NCBI GenBank assembly: GCA_020161065.1
Contig: JAIUPH010000040.1
Span: 1-64,000, forward strand
Direction: 5' to 3'
Origin: Pseudomonadota bacterium
Lineage (GTDB): Bacteria; Pseudomonadota; Gammaproteobacteria; Burkholderiales; Burkholderiaceae_C
Length of the DNA stretch: 64,000 bases
Shown here: positions 41,689 through 51,773 of the stretch, in pieces
How the letters are laid out: the number at the start of each line of letters is the position of its first letter
How positions within the stretch are numbered: the stretch's first letter is position 1
The notes under the pieces: model-generated
The model's database searches: none
What the model was told of the DNA's origin: nothing
The model's input: only the letters and a program-made list of their open reading frames with translations
Translations under genes and position numbers: made by a program

Positions 41689-41715
41689 CCGGCGCCGACG
41701 ACAATCGCGCCCGCC

Positions 41716-43641
41716 ATGCCCGCCATGCCCGCCGCTCTGCCGCACCGCGTGCTGTCCATCGTCGCGCCGATGACGCAGCTCAACACGCCCTACCCGTCCA
41801 CCGCCTACCTGACGGGCTTCCTGCGATCGCGCGGCGTGCAGGCCACGCAGGCCGACCTGGCGCTGGAGCTGGCGCTGGCGCTGCTGTCGGCGCGCGGCCT
41901 GGCCCTGCTGCGTGCGCAGATCGAGGCCACGCCGGCCGCGCAGCGCGGCGCGCGCTCGGCCGCCTGGCTGGCTGCCGCCGATGGCTACCTGCAAAGCATC
42001 GACCCGGTGATCGCCTTCCTGCAGGGCCGCGACCCCACGCTGGCGCACCGCATCGCCGGCCGCGCCTGGCTGCCCGAAGGCCCGCGCTTCGAGTCGCTGG
42101 ACGCCTACGTCGACCCGAGCGGCGGCGACCCCATGGCCTGGGCCTTCGGTGCGTTGGGCCTGCAGGACCGCGCCCGCCACCTGGCCACGCTGTACCTCAA
42201 CGACATTGCCGACGTGCTGCGCGACGCGGTCGACCCGCGCTTCGAGTTCGTGCGCTACGCCGAAGGCCTGGCGCAAAGCCAGCCCAGCTTCGACCCGCTG
42301 GCCGCGGCGCTGGCCGCCGCGCCCAACCTCATCGACCGCGAGCTGGCCGCGCTCACGCGCCAGGCGCTGCAGCAGCACCGGCCCACGGTAGTGCTGGTCT
42401 CGGTGCCGTTTCCGGGCGCGGTGTACGCCGCCTTCCGCATCGCGCAGACCCTCAAGGCCGAGGCGCCGGACGTCGTCACCGTGCTCGGCGGCGGCTTCGT
42501 CAACACCGAGCTGCGCGAGCTGGCCGAGCCGCGCGTGTTCGACCACTTCGACTACGTGACGCTGGACGCCGGCGAGCGCCCGCTGCTGGCGCTGCTGGAG
42601 CACCTGGCCGGCCAACGCGGCGCCGCCCGCCTGGTGCGCACCTTCCGGCGCGAGGGCGGCACGGTGCGCTACGTCAACCTGGCCGAGCCCGAGGTGCCGT
42701 TCGACGAAGCCGGCACGCCCACCTGGGACGGCCTGCCGCTGGCGCGCTACCTCTCGCTGCTGGACCTGCTCAACCCCATGCACCGGCTGTGGAGCGACGG
42801 CCGCTGGAACAAGCTCACCGTGGCCCACGGCTGCTACTGGAAGAAGTGCAGCTTCTGCGACGTCGGGTTGGACTACATCGGACGTTATGACGCGGCGCGC
42901 GCCGAGACGCTGGCCGACCGCATCGAGGCCGTCGTCGCCGAGACCGGGCAGACCGGCTTCCACTTCGTCGACGAAGCCGCGCCGCCCAAGGTGCTGAAGG
43001 CGCTGGCCGCCGAGCTGCAGCGCCGCCGCGTCGCCATCACCTGGTGGGGCAACATCCGCTTCGAGAAATCATTCGACCCGGCGCTGTGCCGGGCGCTGGC
43101 GCAAAGCGGCTGCATCGCCGTCTCGGGCGGGCTGGAGGTCGCGTCGGACCGGCTGCTGCAGCTCATGAAGAAGGGCGTCTCGGTCGACCAGGTGGCGCGC
43201 GTGACCAAGGCCTTCAGCGACGCCGGCATCCTGGTGCACGCCTACCTGATGTACGGCTTCCCGACGCAGACCGTGCAGGACACGGTGGACGCGCTGGAGT
43301 ACGTGCGCCAGCTGTTCGCCGAAGGCTGCATCCAGTCGGGCTTCTTCCACCGCTTCGCCTGCACCGTGCACTCGCCGGTGGGCCTGCGGCCGCAGGACTA
43401 CGGCATCTGCCTGCAGCCCGTGCCGCACCGCGGCTTCGCGCGCAACGACGTCGCCTTCAGCGACCCCACCGGCGTCGACCACGACGCGCTGGGCGCGGGC
43501 CTGCGCAAGGCGCTCTACAACTACATGCACGGCATCGGGCTGGAGCAGGACGTGCGCCGCTGGTTCGACCAGCCGGTGCCGCGCCCGCGCGTGGCGCGCC
43601 GGCGCATCGCGCAGGCGCTGGGCGCCGCCGTTCAGCGATAG
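41716..43641 (+). CDS. B12-binding-domain radical SAM protein with CX4CX2C cluster
   Basis: 641 residues. The N-terminal half contains a Rossmann-like segment as in B12-binding radical SAM proteins (VVLVSVPFPGAVYAAFRIAQ, then VTVLGGGFVNTELRE, about 215-275); it lacks a clear DxHxxG cobalamin motif. The radical SAM half carries cysteines 373, 378 and 381 in AHGCYWKKCSFCDV, i.e. CX4CX2C rather than canonical CX3CX2C. GGLEVASDRLLQLMKKGV is the typical SAM-contact strand. Start ATG 41716 (another in-frame ATG at 41725); a GACAAT hexamer ends 11 bases before it. No partner gene indicates the substrate. The 3' end overlaps the convergent DUF3297 gene by 10 bases. Confidence 0.85.
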   Translation: MPAMPAALPHRVLSIVAPMTQLNTPYPSTAYLTGFLRSRGVQATQADLALELALALLSARGLALLRAQIEATPAAQRGARSAAWLAAADGYLQSIDPVIAFLQGRDPTLAHRIAGRAWLPEGPRFESLDAYVDPSGGDPMAWAFGALGLQDRARHLATLYLNDIADVLRDAVDPRFEFVRYAEGLAQSQPSFDPLAAALAAAPNLIDRELAALTRQALQQHRPTVVLVSVPFPGAVYAAFRIAQTLKAEAPDVVTVLGGGFVNTELRELAEPRVFDHFDYVTLDAGERPLLALLEHLAGQRGAARLVRTFRREGGTVRYVNLAEPEVPFDEAGTPTWDGLPLARYLSLLDLLNPMHRLWSDGRWNKLTVAHGCYWKKCSFCDVGLDYIGRYDAARAETLADRIEAVVAETGQTGFHFVDEAAPPKVLKALAAELQRRRVAITWWGNIRFEKSFDPALCRALAQSGCIAVSGGLEVASDRLLQLMKKGVSVDQVARVTKAFSDAGILVHAYLMYGFPTQTVQDTVDALEYVRQLFAEGCIQSGFFHRFACTVHSPVGLRPQDYGICLQPVPHRGFARNDVAFSDPTGVDHDALGAGLRKALYNYMHGIGLEQDVRRWFDQPVPRPRVARRRIAQALGAAVQR

Positions 43642-43910
43642 AACGCTTCGACCTGGCCCTTGAGCTTGATGAGCAGCGGCCGGCCGTGGCGGTCCAGCGT
43701 CTTGCCGGCCGGCACCTTGACCCAGCCTTCGCTGAGGCAGTATTCCTCGACGTCGTGGCGCTCGCGGCCGTTGAGCCGGATGCCGATCTCGCGCTCGCAA
43801 ACGGCGGCCACGTAGTGCGGGCTGCGCGGGTCGACCGACAGGCGGTCGGGCAAGGCGGGTGCGGGTGCGGGTGCGGGCGTGGGTGTGGGTGCGGGGGTCT
43901 CGTCGGTCAT
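43632..43910 (-). CDS. DUF3297 family protein
   Basis: 92-residue protein. A proline/alanine/threonine-rich N-terminus (TPAPTPTPAPAPAPALP-like, from a simple GT-rich DNA repeat at about 43855-43895) precedes the conserved DUF3297 domain: LPDRLSVDPRSPHYVAAVCE, REIGIRLNGRERHDVEEYC and GWVKVPAGKTLDRHGRPLLI. Function is not established. Start ATG 43910. A GACAAT hexamer (43949-43954, minus) may be its -10. Convergent overlap with the radical SAM gene. Confidence 0.85.
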   Translation of the reverse strand: MTDETPAPTPTPAPAPAPALPDRLSVDPRSPHYVAAVCEREIGIRLNGRERHDVEEYCLSEGWVKVPAGKTLDRHGRPLLIKLKGQVEAFYR

Positions 43911-44001
43911 GGCGGCGCGGGCGCGATGGCGGGATGGCAACGGCGCGCATTGTCGGCCACGGCGCCGCGCGGCCCGGGCAATCGCCACCACAATGCCGGC
44001 C

Positions 44002-45600
44002 ATGCAACGCTCGACACGATGGCACCGCCTGCTGGTGACCGCGTTATGCCTGTTAGCCGGTGCGGCCTCGGCGCTGGCCGCCGACGCCGTCAAGGTCGGC
44101 TCCAAGCGCTTCACCGAGAGCTACGTGCTGGCCGAGATCGTGCTGCAGACGCTGCAGCGCGCCGGCGTGGCGGCCGAGCACCGCCAGGGCCTGGGCAACA
44201 CCGCCATCCTCGAACAGGCCTTGCTCGGCGGCCAGGTCGACGTCTACCCCGAGTACACCGGCACCATCGTGCGCGAGCTGCTCAAGCGCAACCCGGCCGC
44301 CGATGCGCCGCCGCCCACGCTGGCCGAGCTGAACGAATGGCTGGCGCCGCGCGGGCTGAAGGCCGCGGTGCCGCTGGGCTTCAACAACACCTACTCGATC
44401 GCCATGCGCGAGGCCGATGCCGCGCGGCTGGGCGTCGATTCGCTGTCGGCCCTGGCGCGCCTGCCCGCCGAGCAGGCCGCCAAGCTGCGCACCGGCTTGT
44501 CGCACGAGTTCCTGGTGCGCGCCGACGGCTGGCCGGCGCTGAAGCGCCACTACGCGCTGCCGCTGACGGAAGCGCCGGCGCTCGACCACGGCCTGGCCTA
44601 CCAGGCGCTGGCGGCGGGCCAGGTCGACCTGATCGACGTCTACAGCACCGACGCGCAGATCGGCCGCCTCAAGCTGCGCGTGCTGAAGGACGACCGCGGC
44701 TTCTTCCCGCGCTACGACGCGGTGCTGCTGATGCGCGCGGCGCTGCCGGCCGCCGCGCTGGCAACGCTGGCGCCGCTGCAAGGGCGCATCGACGAGCCGA
44801 CGATGATCGGCCTCAACGCCGCGGTCGAGCTCGACGGGCGGCCTTTCGCCGACGTGGCGCGCCGCTTCGTCGATGGCGCCGCGAAGACGGCTGGTACCGC
44901 GCCGTCCGCGCCGGGCGCTGGCGGCGCGCGGCCTTCGCTGTGGGCGCAGGTGGTTGCGCCCGACCTCGGCCGGCTGCTGCTGCAGCACCTGGGCCTGGTG
45001 CTGGGCTCGGTGGCGCTGGCCACGGCCATCGGCGTGCCGCTGGGCATTGCGGCGCACCGGCACCGGCGGCTGGGCGCCGTGGTGCTGGCCGCCACCGGGC
45101 TGCTGCAGACCGTGCCGTCGCTGGCGCTGCTGGCCTTTCTGATCGCGCTGCTCGGCACCATCGGCTTCGCGCCGGCGCTGCTGGCCTTGTTCCTCTACGC
45201 GCTGCTGCCCATCGTGCGCAACACGCAGGCCGGGCTGGCCAGCGTGCCGGCCGGCTTGGCCGAGGCCGCGCGCGCGCTGGGCCTGCGCGACGCACAGGTG
45301 CTGCGCCTGGTGCAACTGCCGCTGGCGCTGCCCACGCTGCTGGCCGGCGTCTCGACCGCGGCGGTGATCAACGTCGGCACCGCCACGGTGGCCGCCTTCG
45401 TCGGCGCCGGCGGGCTGGGCGAGCGCATCGTCGCCGGCCTGGCCGTCAACGACACCGACCGCATGCTGGCCGGCGCCATTCCGGCGGCGCTGCTGGCATT
45501 GGTCGTGCAGGCCACGTTCGCGCTGGCCGAGCGCGGGCTGCTGCCGGGCCCGCTGCGCGCCCGGCCGCTGCCGCGCGCCGAACGGCCCGGCCCGCGTTGA
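44002..45600 (+). CDS. Osmoprotectant-type ABC transporter, substrate-binding protein fused to permease
   Basis: 532 residues. A signal peptide (LLVTALCLLAGAASALA) is followed by an OpuAC/OpuC-type quaternary-amine binding domain (VKVGSKRFTESYVLAEIVLQ, GNTAILEQALLGGQVDVYPEYTG, GQVDLIDVYSTDAQIG; residues 30-300) and then a BPD-type permease (320-515, EAARALGLRDAQVLRLVQLP with helices such as VATAIGVPLGIA). The order binding protein then permease is the reverse of the better-known fused permease-binding proteins. No ATP-binding subunit is encoded nearby. ATG 44002 lies 8 bases after a CACAAT hexamer; ATG 43993 is in frame but overlaps it. Ligand (betaine, choline, ergothioneine or other) unknown. 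Confidence 0.88.
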   Translation: MQRSTRWHRLLVTALCLLAGAASALAADAVKVGSKRFTESYVLAEIVLQTLQRAGVAAEHRQGLGNTAILEQALLGGQVDVYPEYTGTIVRELLKRNPAADAPPPTLAELNEWLAPRGLKAAVPLGFNNTYSIAMREADAARLGVDSLSALARLPAEQAAKLRTGLSHEFLVRADGWPALKRHYALPLTEAPALDHGLAYQALAAGQVDLIDVYSTDAQIGRLKLRVLKDDRGFFPRYDAVLLMRAALPAAALATLAPLQGRIDEPTMIGLNAAVELDGRPFADVARRFVDGAAKTAGTAPSAPGAGGARPSLWAQVVAPDLGRLLLQHLGLVLGSVALATAIGVPLGIAAHRHRRLGAVVLAATGLLQTVPSLALLAFLIALLGTIGFAPALLALFLYALLPIVRNTQAGLASVPAGLAEAARALGLRDAQVLRLVQLPLALPTLLAGVSTAAVINVGTATVAAFVGAGGLGERIVAGLAVNDTDRMLAGAIPAALLALVVQATFALAERGLLPGPLRARPLPRAERPGPR

Positions 45601-45611
45601 GGCGGCGGCGC

Positions 45612-45669
45612 CAAGCCCCGCGCGCCGTAGGGGCTTGCGCGGCGTGACCTCGGGGCTTGCGAGCAAGCC
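45612..45669 (+). terminator. Two adjacent inverted repeats after the ABC transporter gene
   Basis: CAAGCCCC/GGGGCTTG (45612-45637, 10-base loop) and GGCTTGC-GA-GCAAGCC (45654-45669) share the GGGGCTTG core, so alternative pairings are possible. There is no T-run. The rest of the 239-base gap up to the synthetase gene shows only a TTGCGC/AATACT pair (45730-45756) as a poor promoter. Confidence 0.45.
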
Positions 45670-45839
45670 GTAGCAGCGGGCGCGGCAAGCCGCGCGGGGC
45701 GCCGCACGCAAATCACCCGTTTGAACGGTTTGCGCCGATCGCGGCGCCCGAATACTGCCGCCCGTCAGCACGCCGCCCGGTCGTTCGCGCTCGACACCCT
45801 CGCCGCCTGCAACCCACGATTTTGTTTGAGGAGACGGAC

Positions 45840-47384
<1,545 letters not shown>

Positions 47385-47461
47385 CATCGCCGCGGCGCCG
47401 GGCGCGGGCGTTATGCATCGCGCCCGCGCGCTCGCCGCCGACTGCCACCGCCGCCGCATCG

Positions 47462-50176
47462 ATGCCGAACCGGGCGCCTTCGCCACTGCTAGCTTCCAAA
47501 CTGAACGCACCGCGGCCGGCGGCGCACCAGTTGCTGCGTGCCAGCCTGACCGAGCGCATCGCCGCGGCGCCGGCCGCGCGGCTGATCGTGCTGCGCGCGC
47601 CGGCCGGCTTCGGCAAGACGACGGCGATGCTGCAGCACGCCGCGCGGCTGGCCGCCGACGGCCGCCCGAGCGCCTGGATCACGCTCGACCAGGCCGACGG
47701 CGACCTCGGCCGCCTGCTGCGCCACCTGCAGGCGGCGCTGGCGCCGGCGGTGTCCGCCGCCGGAAGCGCCGGCAGCGCCGGCACCAACGCGCTGCCGCTG
47801 CTGGCCGGCGTGGCCGCCGCGGCCGGCGACTTCACGCTCTTCCTCGACGACTTCGAGACCATCCAGGGCTCGGCCGCGCCCGAGCTGCTGTGCCAGTTGC
47901 TGGAACACATGCCCGCCGGCTGGCAGCTGGTGATCGGCTCGCGCACGGTGCCCAACCTGGGGCTCGGCCGGCTGCGCGCGCACGGCCACCTGGTCGAGAT
48001 CGGCCTCGACCAGCTGCGCTTCACGCCGGCCGAGACCGCCGAGTTCCTGCGCCAGCGCCGCGGCCTGCCGCTGGCCGACGACCTGGTGGCGCGGCTGCAC
48101 GCCGTCACCGAAGGCTGGGTGGCGGCGCTGTGGCTGGCCTCGGTGGCACTCGAAGGGCGCGCCGACGCGCGCGCCTTCATCGAATCGTTCAGCGGCGGCA
48201 ACGTGGCCGTCGCCGAGTACCTGGCCGAGGACGTGCTGGCCAAGCAGCCCGAGGCGGTGCGCGACTTCCTGCTGCGTTCGAGCGTGCTGCAGCAGCTCAG
48301 CGCGCCGGTCTGCGACGCGCTGCTCGAACGCGACGACAGCGCAGCCATGCTGGAGCGCATCGAGCGCTCGATGCTGTTCCTCACGGCCATCGGCCCGCAG
48401 CCGGGCCACTACCGCTTCCACAGCCTGTTCGCCGACTTCCTGCGCACCCAGCTGGCGCAGCGCGACCCGGCGGCGGTGAGCGCGCTGCACCGCCGCGCCG
48501 CGCAGTGGTACGAGGCGCAGGGCCGCCCGGTGCCGGCCATCGAGCACGCGCTGCGTTCGCGCGATGCCGAGCACACGGCGCGGCTGCTCGGCGCCCATGC
48601 ACCGGCGCTGCTGCACACCGGGCGCTTCCGGCTGCTGGCGCGCTGGTTCGACAAGCTGCCGGCGGCGCTGGGCGAAGCGCACCCGATGCTGGCCATCGTC
48701 CACGCCTGGGCGCTGACCTTCACCCACCGCCACGACGCGGCGCTGGCCCTGCTGCAGCAACTGGAGGCCCGCCAGCGCGCCGGCGCCAGCGCCTGGGACG
48801 CCGAGGCGCGGGCCCACCTGCTGGCGCTGCGGCCGATGCTGATGTCGCTGATGGACCGCGCGGACGCGCCGGCGCTGGCGCGCAGCGGCCATGCGCAGGT
48901 CGATCCGCGCTACCGCTTCCCGTACAGCCTGCTCACCAACACGCTGGCCACCTACCACGCCAGCGCCAACCGCAGCGACGAGGCGCGCGCACTGCTCGAC
49001 CAGGCCCGCCGCTCGCACCTGGCGATCGGCAGCACCTTCAGCCTGGTGATCGCCGAATGCATCGAGGGCTTCATCAGCCTGCGCGAAGGCCGGCTGCAGC
49101 AGGCCATTGCGCGCTTCCGGCTGGCCACCAACCACCTGCGCCTCGACGGCCCGGGCGACCTCGACGGCAACCCCTACGGCGCCGTGCAGCTGGCGCTGGC
49201 GCTGTACGAGGTCGGCCAGCTCGACGAGGCGGCGCGCATCCTCGCCGCCTCGATGCCGATGGTGCGCGAGCTGGGCCATTTCCAGCACCTCGTGCTGGCC
49301 CACCTGACGCTGTCGCGCCTGGCCTGGCACCGCGGCGAGCCCGAGCGCGCCTTCGGCTTCCTCAGCGAACTCGAATACCTGGGCCACCAGGACGACATGC
49401 CGCGCGTGGTGGAAAGCGCCGAGATCGAGCGCTCGCGCCTGGCGCTGCTGCGCTGCGACCACAAGGGCGCGGCGGCCTACCTGCGCCGCGCCGAAGAAGC
49501 GGCGCGCGCCCGGCCCACCACCGACGATCCCATGCACGACGTGGAATCGACGGCGCTGGCCCGCCTGCGGCTGCTGCTGCGCTCAGGCCAGGCCGAGCGC
49601 GCGCTGGCCGCGCTGCCGGCCGCCGTGGAGACGGCGCGTGCCCAGGGCCGGCAGCGCCAGTTGCTGGTGCTGGACCTGCTGTGGGCCGAGGCGCTGCAGG
49701 CCGGCGGCCAACCCGGGCCGGCCCGCGCGCACCTGACGCAGGCGTTGCAGCGCGCCGGCCCCGAAGGCGTGCTGCAGCCCTTCGTCGACGAAGGGCCGGC
49801 GGTGGCCGCGCTGACGCTGGCCTGGTGCCGCTCGGCCGCGGTGCGCGATCGTCCGCCGCCGGGGGCTACGGCCGCCTGGGTCGGTGCGCTGGAACGCGCC
49901 TGCGCCGCCGTCGCCGCCGAGGCCGACGCGGCCGGCGAGATGGACGGCACGCCCGCCGCGGCGGCCGGCCCGGCGCTGACCGAGCCGCTGACCTACCGCG
50001 AGATCCACGTGCTCAAGCTGCTGGCGCGCGGCCAGTCGAACGCGGCGATGGCCGATGCGCTGTTCGTCTCCGAGAACACCATCCGCTCGCACCTGCGCAA
50101 CATCTTCTCCAAGCTCGGCGCGCACAACCGCACCGAAGCCGCGAACCTGGCGCGCCGGCATCGGCTGATCGACTGA
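47462..50176 (+). CDS. LuxR-family ATP-binding regulator (LAL/MalT type)
   Basis: 904-residue STAND-type transcription activator. The NTPase domain has Walker A APAGFGKTT at residues 46-54 and Walker B TLFLDDFETI at about 120; a long TPR-like helical array with effector-binding potential spans about 330-800; the C-terminal LuxR helix-turn-helix is LTYREIHVLKLLARGQSNAA followed by VSENTIRSHLRNIFSKLGAH. ATG 47462. It follows the acyl-CoA synthetase and converges, with 12 bases between stops, on the ten-gene catabolic run, so it is the likely activator of the island, probably responding to a substrate-derived ligand. Confidence 0.93.
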   Translation: MPNRAPSPLLASKLNAPRPAAHQLLRASLTERIAAAPAARLIVLRAPAGFGKTTAMLQHAARLAADGRPSAWITLDQADGDLGRLLRHLQAALAPAVSAAGSAGSAGTNALPLLAGVAAAAGDFTLFLDDFETIQGSAAPELLCQLLEHMPAGWQLVIGSRTVPNLGLGRLRAHGHLVEIGLDQLRFTPAETAEFLRQRRGLPLADDLVARLHAVTEGWVAALWLASVALEGRADARAFIESFSGGNVAVAEYLAEDVLAKQPEAVRDFLLRSSVLQQLSAPVCDALLERDDSAAMLERIERSMLFLTAIGPQPGHYRFHSLFADFLRTQLAQRDPAAVSALHRRAAQWYEAQGRPVPAIEHALRSRDAEHTARLLGAHAPALLHTGRFRLLARWFDKLPAALGEAHPMLAIVHAWALTFTHRHDAALALLQQLEARQRAGASAWDAEARAHLLALRPMLMSLMDRADAPALARSGHAQVDPRYRFPYSLLTNTLATYHASANRSDEARALLDQARRSHLAIGSTFSLVIAECIEGFISLREGRLQQAIARFRLATNHLRLDGPGDLDGNPYGAVQLALALYEVGQLDEAARILAASMPMVRELGHFQHLVLAHLTLSRLAWHRGEPERAFGFLSELEYLGHQDDMPRVVESAEIERSRLALLRCDHKGAAAYLRRAEEAARARPTTDDPMHDVESTALARLRLLLRSGQAERALAALPAAVETARAQGRQRQLLVLDLLWAEALQAGGQPGPARAHLTQALQRAGPEGVLQPFVDEGPAVAALTLAWCRSAAVRDRPPPGATAAWVGALERACAAVAAEADAAGEMDGTPAAAAGPALTEPLTYREIHVLKLLARGQSNAAMADALFVSENTIRSHLRNIFSKLGAHNRTEAANLARRHRLID

Positions 50177-50188
50177 CCGAACAAATGG

Positions 50189-50956
50189 TCAGCGCTTGCG
50201 GGCGAAGGTCTCCAGCGCCTGCTTGTGGTACGCGGTGGAGAAGCATTCCTTCTCCAGCGCCAGCGAGGTGTCGAGCACCAGGTTCACCGCGTCGCGCAGC
50301 AGCTTGTTGACCGAGGCCTTGGTCGAGCGCACGGCGCTGCGCGAACCGCTGGCCAGCCGCTGGGCCAGCGCCTCGGCCTCGCCGAGCAGTTGCGCGGCCG
50401 GCAGCACGCGGTTGACGAGGCCGATGCGCTCGGCCTCCTCGGCCGTGAGGCTGTCGCCGGTCATCAGGTACTGCTTGGCGCGCGCCGGGCCGACCAGCAG
50501 CGGCCAGATCACCGCGCCGCCGTCGCCGGCGGTGACGCCGATGCTGACGTGCGGGTCGGAGATGCGCGCCTGCTCGGCCGCGTAGACCACGTCGCAGAAC
50601 AGCGCCAGCGTCGTGCCGAGCCCGGCGCTGACGCCGTTGATCGCGCTGACGATGGGCTGCGGCAGGTCGACCAGGTCGACGATGATCCGGCGCGCCTCGA
50701 CGAACAGCGTGTCGAGCTGCTGCGGCGTGATGTGGCGGAACCATTCGAGGTCGCCGCCGGCGGAGAAGGCGCGGCCTTCGCCGGTCAGCACCACCGCGTC
50801 GACCGACGCATCGGCGGCGATCTCGGCGAACACGCGCGACAGCTCGCGGTGCAGCGTCTCGTTCACCGCGTTCAGCGCCTGCGGTCGGTTCAGCCGGACC
50901 GTCAGCACCGCGCCGTGGCGGCTGAAGGCGAGCGTCGTGTAGTCGTCATAGCCCAT
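50189..50956 (-). CDS. Enoyl-CoA hydratase/isomerase family protein lacking both canonical glutamates
   Basis: 255-residue crotonase-fold protein. Oxyanion-hole segments are present (GRAFSAGGDLEWF near 62-73 and NGVSAGLGTTLALFCD near 108-122). By hand alignment to rat enoyl-CoA hydratase, the catalytic Glu144 and Glu164 correspond to Thr116 and His136 here, while an aspartate (Asp145, in TAGDGGAVIWP) appears close by. The protein is therefore unlikely to be an ordinary hydratase; isomerase, hydrolase or C-C bond cleaving activity is possible. Last gene of the minus-strand run, 49 bases after an SDR gene. Confidence 0.88.
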   Translation of the reverse strand: MGYDDYTTLAFSRHGAVLTVRLNRPQALNAVNETLHRELSRVFAEIAADASVDAVVLTGEGRAFSAGGDLEWFRHITPQQLDTLFVEARRIIVDLVDLPQPIVSAINGVSAGLGTTLALFCDVVYAAEQARISDPHVSIGVTAGDGGAVIWPLLVGPARAKQYLMTGDSLTAEEAERIGLVNRVLPAAQLLGEAEALAQRLASGSRSAVRSTKASVNKLLRDAVNLVLDTSLALEKECFSTAYHKQALETFARKR

Positions 50957-51005
50957 GGGTCGTGCGCTTTCGAAAGTCGGTTGAACAACGGGTGGCTGGC
51001 GCCCT

Positions 51006-51773
51006 TCAGCCGGCGGTCACGCCGCCGTCGACGGTGAAGACCGCGCCGGTGACGTACGAGGCCTGCGGCGAGCACAGCCACAGCACCATCTCGGCCACCT
51101 CGTCGGCCTCGGCCAGGCGGCGCAGCGCCGCGCGGCCAACGCCCGACTGCAGCTTCTTCGCGCTGAAGATCGAGTCTTCGCCCAGCGTCATCGGCGTGCC
51201 GATGTAGCCCGGGCAGACGACGTTGATGCGGATGTGGTCGCGGCCGACCTCGAGCGCCGCCGCCTTCGTCAGCCCGACGACGCCATGCTTGGCCGCGCAG
51301 TAGGCCGACCCGCCGGGCGCGCCGCGCAAGCCCATGATCGACGCGGTGTTGACGATCGCGCCACCGCCGCCGCCGCGCTGCATCGCCGGCAGCTCGTGGC
51401 GCAGGCAGTTGAAGACGCCGGTCAGGTTGACGTCGATCACGCGCTGCCACTGCGCCGGGTGGTGCTCGACGGTGAGCAGCGGGTGGCCGGGCACGCCGGC
51501 GTTGTTGAACGCCACGTCGAGCCGGCCCCAGCGCGCCAGCGTCTGCGCCACCAGCACGGCGCAATCGGCGTCGCGGCTCACGTCGGCCGGCACCGCGAAG
51601 GCGCTGCCGCCGGCCCGCACGATCAGGCCGGCGGTCTCGGCCGCGGCCGCTTCGTCGATGTCGCTGGCGACGACGCGGCAGCCCTGCGCCGCGAGCTTGA
51701 GCGCCGTCGCGCGGCCGATGCCCGAGCCGGCCCCGGTGACGATCGCGACGCGCAGGTCGGCGGCGGCGCTCAA
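51006..51773 (-). CDS. Short-chain dehydrogenase/reductase
   Basis: 255-residue NAD(P)-dependent SDR. Cofactor motif TGAGSGIGRA at the N-terminus, NNAG (about 87), the Ser of NTASIMG, YCAAK catalytic pair (about 155), and PGYIGTPM. The start codon is TTG at 51773, overlapping the stop of the upstream DUF1254 gene (TTGA); the residues before the cofactor motif (SAAADLRVAIV) fit this start and no ATG or GTG is available. Translation is thus probably coupled. It could oxidise a hydroxyacyl-CoA or an alicyclic alcohol; substrate unknown. Confidence 0.93.
   Translation of the reverse strand: MSAAADLRVAIVTGAGSGIGRATALKLAAQGCRVVASDIDEAAAAETAGLIVRAGGSAFAVPADVSRDADCAVLVAQTLARWGRLDVAFNNAGVPGHPLLTVEHHPAQWQRVIDVNLTGVFNCLRHELPAMQRGGGGGAIVNTASIMGLRGAPGGSAYCAAKHGVVGLTKAAALEVGRDHIRINVVCPGYIGTPMTLGEDSIFSAKKLQSGVGRAALRRLAEADEVAEMVLWLCSPQASYVTGAVFTVDGGVTAG

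Noticed and set aside
41716-45600. Radical SAM gene, DUF3297 gene and ABC transporter considered as a RiPP or metallophore cluster.
   Set aside because: No precursor peptide reading frame, no second maturase or protease, and the three genes are in mixed orientation with separate promoter-like elements.
45601-45839. Inverted repeats and GC-rich DNA after the ABC transporter considered as a REP-type element.
   Set aside because: The shared GGGGCTTG core occurs only locally as far as I can see; no second copy was noticed in the window.
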